Positions 35,901 to 46,853 of a DNA stretch of 64,000 bases are shown here, one piece after another (within the stretch, counting starts at the first letter, position 1; each line of letters starts with the position of its first letter). Under the pieces are notes generated by a model. It had not been told where the DNA came from, did no database searches, and saw only the letters and a program-made list of their open reading frames with translations. Position numbers and translations under genes: made by a program. The stretch comes from Castor canadensis (taxonomy: Eukaryota > Chordata > Mammalia > Rodentia > Castoridae), in NCBI RefSeq assembly GCF_047511655.1, contig NC_133390.1, positions 134,717,583 through 134,781,582 of the forward strand, written 5' to 3'.

Positions 35901-36270
35901 GCTGCTTTGAATACTGCACAGACACCTTGTGGAAGCTACATTGCAACCACAGTTGCTTTTTACTGAAGCCCAACTCTGGCTTCTGATGGCACTGCCACAG
36001 CTGTTTCAGACAGCTTACATCAGCCTTTTTCCCATCACAAGCCTCAGTGAACTCTAGACGACCTTCCAGTCATTTTCACCCATGCTAGAAGGGAAGCACA
36101 TCCCCTCCTGGCCCAGCAAAAGGGCTATAATTGGTGCAAATACAGTCCTTTATTTGTATGATGGTCTGCTGTGATTAGTACAGACATCCTTGCTATACCT
36201 TCTCTCTGGCTAAATAAGTGAGGTCCACTCACTTTTCAAGTCAGTGGGTGACACCCTCCTGTGCTACACC
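32926..36270. other. Unassigned DNA, about 3.3 kb
   Basis: No gene is recognised. ORFs reach 107 aa (33574-33897, minus), but that one is the complement of a purine-rich tract. Simple runs are (AAAAC)n at 34390-34412 and a T9 run at 35432-35443. No named interspersed repeat is seen. Confidence 0.45.
33745..33832. repeat. Purine-rich tract with internal 14-bp direct repeat
   Basis: An almost pure G/A strand (gccagggaggggtggagtga, ggaggaaaaaggg...). The 14-mer agggacaggaggaa occurs at 33777-33790 and 33803-33816. It could adopt triplex or G-rich structures, and the strong strand bias creates spurious ORFs on both strands. Confidence 0.75.
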
Positions 36271-37170
36271 TTGGTGTTGCAACATTAGGCCCAATAAAAA
36301 GGCTTCCCTTGAGTGGTCTTTTTTGTTGTGGTGGTTGGCCTACTTTTGAACTTCACCATTAGTACACCACAATGAGCTGGTAACAGAAAGAGAAGAAAAG
36401 AGAATGATGGAAGCAACAGTTGAGTGACAGCTGCAGCAAAGGTGGTAACAGTAGCGATGGAGGTAGCAGCAGTTAAGAGATGCAGTTGAAGAGTTCCAGA
36501 GAGCAGCTGTGACAAAACTGATGTAGGCTGGGAGAGAGAAACAGCAGAGACAATGAGGAATGAGGGTGGAAGTAGAAAGAAGGGGCAGAGACCTAAGGCT
36601 GAGGAAAGACAGAAGACTATAAAGACCCAAAGAGAAGAAACCTCAGGCCATGGTTGCTAGAAGAGTTCCAGAGAGCTGCCAAGCCTTAAGGGCCAAGAAT
36701 TTCAAACACCCTAGGCCCATGATCCATAATACTAGTTGCTGCCAAGAGCTGAGGATCTTGACACTATAGGCCTGAGAGCTGTTAACACTAGCAGCTATTA
36801 AGGAGCTAAGGATCCCAACACCACAGGCCAAAGAGAGGTAACACTTATTGTCAAGGGGTAAAGGTACCAGCACACAAGGCCTGCACAAGAGCTGTAACAC
36901 TGGTAGGTGCCATCTACTGCTGCTTGCTATTGTCTACTGCTGCTACAGTTCACTGCTGTTGGAAGCAGAGGATTGCAATAGTTCTAAGTGCCAGAGTGCT
37001 GGTGGTTAATGTCCAGGGCAATAAGCAACCAACTGGAGTACCTAAAGCCATAAGTCTTTGGTTTCTAAAGCCTGAAGCAATAGGTTCCTAGTGGGTCTGC
37101 CAGTCCAGCCCCTATTCCTTGGGAACTCAAGAACCCCGAACAACCATCATGGGAAGAGCTTCTCTTTACT
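36271..37170. other. LTR-like block carrying a tandem repeat (family unknown)
   Basis: This block has ERV-LTR-like traits: an AATAAA at 36292 (cccaataaaaaggcttccct), repeated agctgtaacact motifs resembling those in class I ERV LTRs with U3 tandem repeats, and a 17-mer (gaagagttccagagagc) present at 36488-36504 and 36660-36676. I cannot define edges, target duplications or orientation, so this is a weak call. ORFs here (76-96 aa, minus) are rich in repeats and not credible genes. Confidence 0.3.
36675..36903. repeat. Four-copy ~56-bp tandem repeat (minisatellite-like)
   Basis: Four diverged units follow one another: 36675-36735 (61 bp), 36736-36791 (56 bp), 36792-36846 (55 bp) and 36847-36903 (57 bp). 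Each has the order gctgccaag-like start, 'gagctgaggatcttgacac'-like middle, aggcc(t/a) and a unit end such as gctgttaacactag, gaggtaacactt or gctgtaacactgg. Units 2-4 align most clearly. They are followed by ctactgctgct repeats (36910-36955). Confidence 0.8.
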
Positions 37171-39255
37171 GAAACATTGTTCTATCTAGGTCAAACAGAA
37201 TGAGCACAGCCATTTGATTGCAATATCAATAACCTCAATGAGAAAGAAGCTGAGTGCTCTGATAGAGTACATGGTTTCACGATAGAAATTATAAAGTTGC
37301 ATTGCATTTTGATCCTGTAAAGTTGCAGGCTTTACCATAGCAAGCCTTGTGAGATCATCTATTTTTCTGCTGGCTCATTCTCCCTCTATTATTTTTTTAA
37401 ATGTTGTTGTTTTGTTATTACTCATTCAAATTGTCTTTTTGTTCTCTGCCTTTTATCTTCTAGAATTAATTTATACCTTTATTTTTGAACAACAGAATAT
37501 TTTCTTTATATTTCCTTCCATTTGCTTTCTATTGTGTTGAAAAACTAGCATTACAGTAAATCAATGTCTTCTACAGCATTTGAAAAACATTAAAAGAAAA
37601 ATGAAACAGATAGCACATGTCTGGTTTCAACCCAGCCCAACTGTGACTCTTCCAGCAGGCAGAACCAGAAGAGATATCTGAGACATTGTCCCCAAACCAC
37701 TTGTCCCTATTGTCTGATGTAAAACTCAACCTTATTTTACAAATTTAGTATCCCACTTTAATTCCTTTTATTAGTGTAAATTGAAAATGAGCTTACTTGG
37801 ATATTAGATGTTAGGGTATTTTTGTTCATTATCTCATGTACCTTGTTTTACACATTTTGCCATTGGACTAAGAGATCACAAAGCATTTCTGATGTCACAC
37901 AATTCAAAGTGGGAGTTATTTGTGTTGCAGTTTATGGTTTAGAAATGGATACAATTCACATGTTGCAAATGTACTTTAATTAAAATTTGGGTGAGCTTTC
38001 TCTCTGGATTTTATAAAATGAAAGTGGTTAATGAGTATTTATTAGCTGTGCGTCTTCAGGGACGGAGGGTTCCCATTGGAGGGCCTGATTTTGTTTAGGT
38101 CTTATTTTATGGCTAATTAAAAAGTTTAAGGAGAGAAGATTCAACAATGTGAAGGGGAAGACTCAGAAAGAGATGTGATTCTGAAACAAGACAAAAAAGA
38201 ATAGATTCTTCATCTCTCTTCCTCCAGCTTCACAAAAGTGCAAACTTCCTGAATTTAACATACACACACCCTAAAATTCTCTATTTGGTATAAACATTTC
38301 TCAAGACAGTGTAACAAACTTCCATAAAGTGCTAGATTCTGTCTCTGAGAATAATCTCTTAGCCAAAGTCTCAAAATAAGACAAGTGAAAGTCTCATTTG
38401 TCAACCCACATCTCTAGAAAAGATTACAGACCCCCTTAGGGTCTCGTTTCAGTGACAGCTGCATCTCTTATGGGACAGCCTTTGTTTACAACTAGTCCCC
38501 ATGATCATACTGCCTTGGAGAAAGAAGCAGCCAGTCACCATCTGTACATAAGATTTTTCTGTTGGAATGCGCTGTTGGATCAGTCTTCGGCCTTCTTTTT
38601 CAGGTTTGAATGAACCTCCCATCTAGGCCTAACTCAAACACTCTTAGGATCAAAATTCAACTTATAGCACAAGAAAATCCTAATGTTTACAAAAAATAGG
38701 ACCTGGGAATCAAGTCTCAAACCTCTGTCTTGCCATGGGAGCTGAGAAAGCAGGGTGTCCAACAAAATGGCAAGGGTGACAGGACTTCAGATCTTACCAG
38801 TCCAACCAAGGCAGTGTTCTCATTCAGACAGTCCCCAAGTATTTACAGAGTGATCTGGGCTTCAGAGCCTGCAACCACAGCACTGGATTTCTCATGAATT
38901 CTTTCTAACCAAATTTTCCCTATTAAGCCCCCAAGTGGTAGCTTCTTGCTTACAGGCTCTTGCAAAACTTTCTGACTTTTCAGAGTTTGCTTTTCATTCT
39001 TTTCAATTGAGAAAAATTATAAAGTTTGGAACCATGTTGCTCAGGAAATGATGAAGCTGTTTCTTGGTGATAGAATAGTATATACTATTGTGTTTTATGA
39101 TGCCTTACTCATATAGTCACATGGACTCAGCAGACCACACGTGCATTGTTAAAGAGTTGAGGTACTCACTATTCCCAACACTTTCTTTGAGCTGACAGTT
39201 TAGGAAATAATGTAGGACAAATAGAAGTGAAGTTGGAGGTGTATATTTTCCCAAA
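37171..39255. other. Unassigned DNA, about 2.1 kb
   Basis: No gene or nameable repeat is seen. The sequence is AT-rich and ORFs are at most 63 aa. Confidence 0.5.
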
Positions 39256-39661
39256 GTATTATGGTTTTAATCCTAAACGTCCTTAAAGGATAATGTGTTT
39301 AGGGCTTGGTTGAGTGGTGATTGGATCATCAGGGCTCTACAATGACGAGTTCATAGCTGAATAGATTATTAGGAGAATGAGTGAGCCTGGCTGGAGGAAG
39401 TAGGTCACTAGAGTTATGCCTTGAAGGATATATCTTGTCACTGGACCCTTCCTCTCTGTTTCTCTCTGCTTACTGGCTTTCGTGAGGCAAACAGGTCTGT
39501 TTTCCCATATCCTCTACTACATGATGCTCTGCATTATCACAGGCCAAAAACATGGATCTAAGTGACCATGGACTAAAACTATGGGTCAAAATAAGCCCTT
39601 CCTCCTTTATGTTGCTTCTCTCAGATATTTTGTCACGGCAATGAAAAGCCTGACTAAAACA
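39256..39661 (+). mobile_element. Solo LTR, ERVL-MaLR-like
   Basis: The start tattatggttttaatcctaa, the middle gaggaagtaggtcactagag and accatggactaaaactatgg, and the end 'gtcaaaataagcccttcctcc' with tcagatattttgtcacggca and atgaaaagcctgactaaaac-a follow the rodent MaLR LTR pattern. The usual aataaa signal is mutated to aataag. No internal region is present. Confidence 0.82.
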
Positions 39662-41379
39662 TGAAGGAAGGGGAAATAATAATAGTTAGGGGAATCTGAA
39701 AATTAGTTCACATGTCAGGCATTCAGCTCCACTAAACACCAGTCTCACAGGTAAACATTGCTCCTTTTTGGGCAGTTTCTTTTGACCTTGCTTTGTTGAT
39801 AACTTGATGACTGGTAAAATACTGGCCACAGAATAGGTCCAAGGAAAAGAAGAACTCATCCTAAGAGAGACTATAAGTGACTGTTAATATGACCATATGG
39901 AAATGTGATACATGAAGGCATATGTGAAGAACTATAAATCCCTAATTAGTGAACACTAAGACAAATGTGGTAGGGATACAGGGGTGGTATCTACCAGCTC
40001 CTTAGTTGGGTAGTTTCCTGGAAGGTGTTACCCTAAATTAATTGGCTAATGTTCGTGTCTTGCTTTGTGCTCTTGGGTCCTGATACACCTTTGTATCCGA
40101 TGATTCTGTATAGTCAACATGAGTTTCTTATTTTTTCTAAAACTGTGTTTATGGTTCTTCTGAGTGCTCTTTCTGCATAATACCATAGAGCTGGAGGATG
40201 ACGACAAAGAGAGACATCTGAGAAAATAGAAATGCATGGCCTGGGAGGCTTGACCCAGGATATTGCAACCGTTTTTTTCTACAGTTTCTAGGAAAAGCAC
40301 ACTAAAAAAAATATGTCAGTTAATGGAAAACTGCTGGAAAGTTCATTGCTCATCCATCATTCTATATGTAATTGCATGCAGCTACTTGCTTAGTCTGTGG
40401 TTTTGCCTTATCCTGGGATTTGCAAACAGTCCTGGGGATCCTTCCATCAGAATTCTAAAGCATCGGTCACCAAGCAGTAATCAAATGGCCATGGCTGGGT
40501 TCCATGGCATGCATTCCCACATTTCATCTTAAGATATGGCCCATATCCATAAGGAGAAATAAATTGAAATGGGGATGGGAGAAGAAGGCTATCCAATGAG
40601 CAAATGTTGCGTGAGAATTTGGTGGCCACAGATAAACAAATGGTTAGACAGGAGACAAGCAAGGGTGGATCTATGACATCAGTGTCTGCATCTGGTGCCA
40701 AATATTCCTTTTTAAAAGTGGAAGGTCTACTGCCACATCTGCTGAAAGTGCTGCTTCAGACATCCTTTTGCAGGCACACCCTGATCAAATCCCTAGCAGA
40801 CACAAAGTTTAGCACCTTCCTCCAGATTAGGACAATTTTGAAGGGCCATTCCAGGTTCAGCGCTCACCTTGAGGTCAGCGGAGGCTGCCTTGAGATTGTC
40901 CTCCTGCTCAGCTCCTCCCTCTGCCCAGTTCCACAGTCTTCCCATTCCTCTCTTTCACATGTGCTAAATAAACTCAAGTTCTCGAACCCCTAAATCTTAC
41001 TAAACTTCCCATACCTGTTCTCCACCTGGCTGCTTGCTTTTTAGGATCTTAACCTATGGCAACACTGTTTTGAAACACACATCTGATCTTGAGAAGTCTC
41101 TACTTAAAACTATGGGACACCTTTCTACTGCACTTCATTTCAAGATGCTGACACTTAACTTGGCTTGCGAGGCCCAGCAAGATCATGTGCCTCTTCAATC
41201 GCCCTGGGCACCAGTTTGCACTTCAACTGGCCACATACCATCCATACCAGCCTTGTCTCAGGCCCTATAGAGTCTCTGGAGCATGGGATGCAATGATGTG
41301 TGATTGAATGACTGCATAGATGAAAGCATTAAAGAAATGTGTTAAGGTCATCATTCTTCAAGGCCATTCCTTCCCCTTC
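39662..41379. other. Unassigned DNA
   Basis: A 129-aa ORF (40604-40993, plus) is the longest ORF outside recognised repeats. It shows no domain, signal peptide or plausible splice or start context, so it is not called. No repeat family is named. Confidence 0.45.
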
Positions 41380-41697
41380 TGGTATATAATTCATACACAT
41401 TCTTTAGGACCTAAATGAACTGCTTGTCTTCCAGAAAATTATGTTTGACCCTAGAATTAGTTAGATTTTGTGATCTCATATGACCTGGTTCTTTTCTTTC
41501 ATCCCAGTGACCAGTTTGTAACTCTACACTCTGTTTATCTGATATATGTATTTGATGTTTAACTAGACATTGCTTCTTTTTTCTGTTTGATCATAAGCTC
41601 CACAAAGGCAGGCCTCACCCAGCTTTTATTTGCATCCCGATAAATCCAGCACAGTGCTTGGCCATACTTGATGCTCAATTAGTGTTTTCTGAAGGTA
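41380..41697 (+). mobile_element. L2 LINE 3' end
   Basis: The text cataagctccacaaaggcag, gccatacttgatgctcaatt and agtgttttctgaag, with cagcacagtgcttggccat before it, follows the L2 terminus (taagctccatgagggcaggg ... gtgcctggcacatagtaggt). The match is clearer here than in the copy at 25.4 kb. Confidence 0.82.
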
Positions 41698-41879
41698 GGT
41701 AGAATCAATAGAAAGGAATGGGGGAAGAGAAGGAGGAAAGACCATGGTCCAAAGATTAATAATGTCACTGTTGGAGCGGACTTCATGTAGGAAGTATCCT
41801 TGAAGGATAGGCAGAGTCTGATGGTTGGCAGTGGGATCAAGCTTTCCAAGTAGAGAACAACTCTGGAGAGATATCTCAT

Positions 41880-42655
41880 TGTTGCAGCACCATTTGTTGA
41901 AATGACTGTCTTTCTCCATTATGTTGCTTTTGCTCTTTTATCAAAGATCAATTGACTATGTTTATAGTGTCTATTTCTGGGCTTATTGTTCTGTTCTACT
42001 GATCACTTTGTCTATTCTTTCACCAAAGCCTCTTAATTACTATAGCCTTATAGTAAGTCATGGAGTCCTCTAGTGTTAATCCTCCAATGTTATCTTCTGC
42101 AATACTGTGTTATCTATACTGATCTTTTGCCTCTCCATATAAACTTTAAAATCAGTTTGTCACTGTGCATGAAATAACTTGTTCAATCCTTTATTAGGAT
42201 TGCATTGAATGTGTAGAACAAGTTGGAAAGACTGACAGCTTGTAATATTGAGTCTTCCTATCCATGAACATGGAATGTCTTTGCATTTATTTAGTTCTCT
42301 TTTTATTTCCTTCATAAAGTTTTGTATTTCCTTTATATGCACTTCATGCATATTTTATTAAGCATTTTGGTGGCACTAATGTAAATGATACTGTACTTTT
42401 TATTTCAAATTCCACTTGTTCATTACTAATATATAGGAAAGTGATTGATTTGTTTATTAACCTTGTATCATGAGTCCTTACTATAATCATTTATTTGTTC
42501 CATGATGTTTTGCCAGTTCTTTTGGGTTTTCTACATACACAATCATCATCTGTAACCAAGGGCAGTTTTACTTAGTCTTTCCCCATCTGTATAACCCCTA
42601 TGTCTTTTTCTTGTCTTATTGCATTAACTAGACTTCTAGTATGATGATGTTTTAA
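41880..42655 (-). mobile_element. Old L1M ORF2 fragment, antisense
   Basis: Plus-strand text gcagcaccatttgttgaaat, gatcaattgactatgtttat, tctgttctactgatcacttt, ttaattactatagccttata, ttaggattgcattgaatgtg and ccatgaacatggaatgtctt is the complement of L1 ORF2 downstream of the catalytic core. It has many stops and indels and is older than the copies at 13 and 55 kb. Confidence 0.85.
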
Positions 42656-42670
42656 AAGAGTAGTGGGAAG

Positions 42671-43106
42671 TGTAATGGTTAATCTTGATTGTCAATTTAA
42701 ATAGATCAAGAAATGTCTAAGGGATTGGTAAAGCATGCCTCTGGATGTGTCTATGAAGGTGTTTCCAGAGACAATCAGACCACAAGGGCTCTGACCTAAT
42801 GAATAGAATTATCCCTTGATAGATTTGCAATATAATGACATTATTGGGAGATGGTGAAAATAGTAGATGGGGCCTAGTTGGAAGAAATTGGTACCTTGGG
42901 TATGTCTTTGGGGGATATAGCTTTCCCTGGCTTCTTCCTATGTTCTCTTTCTCTGCTTCCTGGCCATCATGATGTGAAGGTCTCTGCTGCACCATTTGTT
43001 TCCTACCATGGTGGATTAATGTCTCTTATCAGTGAGCCAAATTAAAACTTTGCTTCCTTGAGTTGCTTATTTTAGGTATTTTGTCACACTAATAGAACAA
43101 TTAATG
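42671..43106 (+). mobile_element. Solo LTR, ERVL-MaLR-like
   Basis: It starts tgtaatggttaatcttgatt. Internal features are gcctagttggaagaaattgg, ccatcatgatgtgaaggtct and caaattaaaactttgcttcc. It ends ggtattttgtcacactaata-gaacaatta. It is a divergent MaLR LTR immediately behind the L1M fragment, with no internal sequence. Confidence 0.72.
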
Positions 43107-46000
43107 CTATTAGAAATACTGTGTGATAAAATTGTTAGCTATGCCAAAAAGATAATCAATTCCAATTGAAACATTCTATGTGGGGACAAATTCATTTCAA
43201 AGAAGAATCACAGAGTACAAACTACCACTGACCTTCTGATAAGGGCTGGTTACTGGTCTGGGGGATACATGACTCAGTGCTAATGCACTCCTTAATCTGA
43301 TCTGAGCAAGTTTAAGTTCTGACCCATAGGATGTTTTGTAAGAAAGCAGAACTCCCTCATGAGCAAGAGCACTTGAATGCTGGTCCCTTGCACCTGACCC
43401 AGAGAAACTGCCTTGGTGAGGATGAGGAAGGTTGTCCTTTAGCCTAAGCCACACAGAGCCCATGGTCTTGACTCTGATCTCAGTCTCCACAAAGTAATAA
43501 GAGCATATCCACACATTTCTACCTTGGTAGTGAGCCAAGGCCTGGTCTCAGCTGCTTACAGCTGTACATGTCATATCTCACAGCTCCTTAGGTCATCATC
43601 TTTCTAAGGGAGGTGGCATTTCTGTAAAGATTAATTAAGCTGAAAAGAGAATGGAGTGTTCTTTTCCACCCATAAGTAAAAGGAGTGTTTATTTCCAAGA
43701 AAATGGCATGTTCTTCTGCCTCCCACCTGCCAGGATAGTCCCAGGAAGAAAATATTAAATGAATCAACCATGTCTTAGGAACCTCAGCTAGGGGTGGGAG
43801 GTCATTCATTATCCATGACAACTCCAGGAGGGCCTTTAAGCTTACTTATTGAATCTTAAAAAGCAAAACTCAGCTCCAAACCACTTGGGTCCATCTTAAC
43901 TCACACCTGACTGAGTCTTCTCTACATTTCTTCCCATGATCTGAGCACATCTCTGCTTGTTCTACCCCACAGGGCAGGTAGAGGGCAAGGCCAGAGACCC
44001 AAACCAAAGTCCTCCCTGCAGATCTTACTGGTAGAGTTGTGCCTTTTAGAGTTGAAGGAGAGAACTTGAGTAGAGAACCCCCACATGGAGCACAAATTGT
44101 CCATTCATCCCAGTTCGACAGAGACCACCAGCATCTGCTTGTGCTGGGCTATATGGCAGGATTTGATCTTTTTCTCTCCCAGGCGTGTCATTTCAGTAGC
44201 AATAAGGGTCAGCTACTCCTTAGAATCAGGGCAGAAAACCCTTTGGCCTGCTTCTCTTGGAATCCAAGAGTGTGCACAGCTGGGAAGTAAATGGTGCATT
44301 CTTAGAGTCAGCTCCACTCACAGAGGAGTGCACAGTGCTGTGGTAGTGTCCTGTTGTGGAAAAGATCTGCCATGTCCTTAAGGTTCCACTGCTTTTGCTA
44401 GAGGGAAAGAACTGTAAGGAAATCATTGTGACCCATGGTCAAGCACACCATGGTCCTAGTGTGTGTTCCCCAAAATGAGAAACCTGAGGCCACAATTGAC
44501 AGCAGGTGATATATTTGGGAGGTGACCAAGGAAGAGGAGAAAGGAGATAGGGAATGGAGAAATGCTAATAAAACGTGGAGGATGCACTCCATACCTCCAC
44601 TGGTAACTGAGGCTCCATCCTGCAGGGTTGCTAGGATACAGTGCAGATGATACACCTGGCCCTCCCAGGGGTGAGTGAGCCTGGTTTTTACCCAGCCTCA
44701 TGTGCAAGAATTGTTCCTGGAAATGGTTCCCCAGTCTCAGCTGACTCATCCAAATGGAGTCCAGACAACAGCTCAGGCAAAGACAACCTGCTGAGCCTCT
44801 TCCATCTGGAGGGCACTTCCAGAGACTATGGGGACACGAATGGGGTCAGGCAGCATCTGCCTTTCCCTTTTCTTTCTGACCTGCAAAGATACTTGTGTAA
44901 GGCTGAACATGGAAATCCGAGTAGCAAATAATATAATTGTTATACTCCTAAACCCACTATCTCTCACCAAACCCTCATATTTCCATGAAGAAAAGAGAAG
45001 AGTGATCGTTGGCTCCAGTGATTACCAGAATGGACCCAAATCAAGGTCACCCATGCCTACCCTTTGTAATCCCCACCCATTCTTAAAGCCCAAGCCAGTC
45101 CTTTTCTTCCATGAAGCCTTCTTGGGTTACCACTGGGAGGGAAGGCAATGAAGGAATTGATTTGAGATGCTGCAGATCTGGGGGTGGGGGATTGGAAAGG
45201 ATGAAGGCAGCACAATGTTCAGAATCTGATCCGGCTCACCTCTTCCTTTCCTTTCTCAGAAAGCAGAGTCTTAGAGAAAGGGCCAATACTAAACACTTGT
45301 TAGGGATGACAGAAGACAGGACATACTTGGTACAAGTGACTTGAGGTCAGAGATGTCATTTTGTACTAAGCAGGCACAGCCCAGCCCAGGCTGAGGAGCA
45401 AGTATGCTCACCATGCTTTCAGAACTAGATTGCTGTGTGGATGTGAATGGAGGAGGCCATGAGATAGACAGGAGGTGAAGCCTGATGCGCTCATGACTTG
45501 GCTCCAGTTGACCCCAAGTCTAAAGTCTTGGTAAGAAATCTAGTGACTCATACTAATGTTTCTATCCATTTATTTCTACTCCAGCCCCCTCACAGCAATG
45601 CAAACCAGATTTATGAAGATTGCTTGGTGGCCACAACAGCATTCATGGCTCTGGGGGTCTTGGCTGTGACCTGAGCTCCCGGAGATGCTGGGGTCCTGAT
45701 GAACATCAGTTCTCAGAACTGGGTCTCTTGGGGACTGCCAAGTCACACTGCACTGGAGGTTTGATTTTTTTTTCCCACATGGAAAAATACATTTTTAATT
45801 ATCATTCAGAATGTTCCCTGTCACTAGATGGGCAGCTAGGCTATAAGATCTGTCTTTCACTGGGAACAGGGGTCCTCACACTGAATCAATCTTCTTGGAG
45901 ATGCAGAGAAGAAAAAAATAAACAATTCCCCAGAAGAGTGAGAGGGAGAAGAAAGGCTTCTCCTTACTTTTGCAGAGATGAATTAGCAGAACTGTAGGCC
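43107..46000. other. Unassigned DNA, about 2.9 kb, moderately GC-rich
   Basis: Many short overlapping ORFs occur (up to 125 aa at 45620-45997 and 113 aa at 43197-43538, minus). None shows a recognisable domain, and several conflict in opposite strands. No interspersed repeat is named. This is one of the longest repeat-free stretches, so it may be unique sequence worth comparing between species. Confidence 0.45.
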
Positions 46001-46113
46001 TGCCAAAAATATGGTTCCGACTTGCTTATCAAAACAGAACTTGTGTCTTGAGATTTAAGTAAGACACGGACTCCACGGGGCAGCTTCTTTTGGCTAAGGG
46101 AGCAAAGATTTGT
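46001..46113 (+). repeat. 113-bp inverted repeat, left arm
   Basis: It starts tgccaaaaatatggttccga and ends ggagcaaagatttgt. Its reverse complement recurs at 46741-46853 with the same length, no indel and 8 differences, which is about 93% identity. Similarity ends sharply on both sides. The inner 40 bases (ctccacggggcagcttcttt and on) are identical in both arms. I do not recognise the sequence as a known repeat. Confidence 0.95.
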
Positions 46114-46174
46114 CTATGACGCAAGTTTAAAAACAGTCTACCCAAATGGAAGAAGGGCCAATTCATGAAACTGA

Positions 46175-46572
46175 CTTGGAGGCATCAAAAATAAAAATGT
46201 CCAAGCCACGAAGTACAAAGGAAGATGGGGAGCTGTTTCAGGTTACAGGATCCAAAGAGATGTCAGCAAAGTGTAGTATGACTCAGGGGCCTTGAGGGGA
46301 CATTATTGGGACAATTAGTGAAATATGAATAGGTCTGTAGATTAGATCATAGGTTTGTATTGGTCTTAATTTACTGATCTAGATAATTTTTAAGTGAATG
46401 AGAAAATGTTCTTGGTTTTAGGGGACACACATAGAAGCACAGGGTCAGAATTAAAGAATCAAAATAGTAAAATTGCTCACTTGGGGTCTCTGAGTAGAAG
46501 ATAGATTTGGGAATTCTTTGTACTTTTCCTACAACTGTTTTATAAGTCTGAAACAATGTTGCTGCTTTTCTT
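46175..46572 (+). mobile_element. Old L1M 3' UTR between the inverted arms
   Basis: The text gacattattgggacaattag, tgaaatatgaataggtctgt, ttggttttaggggacacaca and gggaattctttgtacttttc, then ctacaactgttttataagtc, matches the L1M 3' UTR in sense orientation. No coding part remains. It lies in the 627-bp spacer of the inverted repeat. Confidence 0.82.
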
Positions 46573-46598
46573 TAAGTTTAGGCATCGAAACTGTCATT

Positions 46599-46672
46599 TT
46601 TTTTCTTTTGAATTAGCACATAATAACTGTACATAGTTATAAAGTGCAGTATGATATTTCAATAGACTGTCA
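46599..46672 (-). mobile_element. Short L1 3' terminus, antisense
   Basis: The text gaattagcacataataactg, tacatagttataaagtgcag and tatgatatttcaatagac is the complement of an L1MA/L1PB-like 3' end, with the T-rich complement of the A-tail in front (cattttttttc). Only about 75 bp. Confidence 0.62.
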
Positions 46673-46740
46673 CTTTTTTATGCAACTTTCTCTTTTGTTT
46701 CTGTCTTTTTGATCTGTTTCAGAAAGGACCTTAAAGCTTC

Positions 46741-46853
46741 ACAAATCTTTGCTCCCTTAGCCAAAAGAAGCTGCCCCGTGGAGTCTGTGCCTTACTTAAA
46801 TCTCAATATACAAGTTCTGTTTTGATAAATGAGTCAGAACCATATTTTTGGCA
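46741..46853 (-). repeat. 113-bp inverted repeat, right arm
   Basis: This is the reverse-complement partner of 46001-46113. On the plus strand it starts acaaatctttgctcccttag and ends catatttttggca. Paired with the left arm it could form a 113-bp stem with a 627-bp loop. Confidence 0.95.

Noticed and set aside
40604..40993. 129-aa plus-strand ORF outside named repeats
   Set aside because: No recognisable domain, no signal for a start or splice site, and a length expected by chance in 64 kb of six-frame translation.
45620..45997. 125-aa plus-strand ORF
   Set aside because: No recognisable domain, and the sequence reads like non-coding DNA with an internal T-run.
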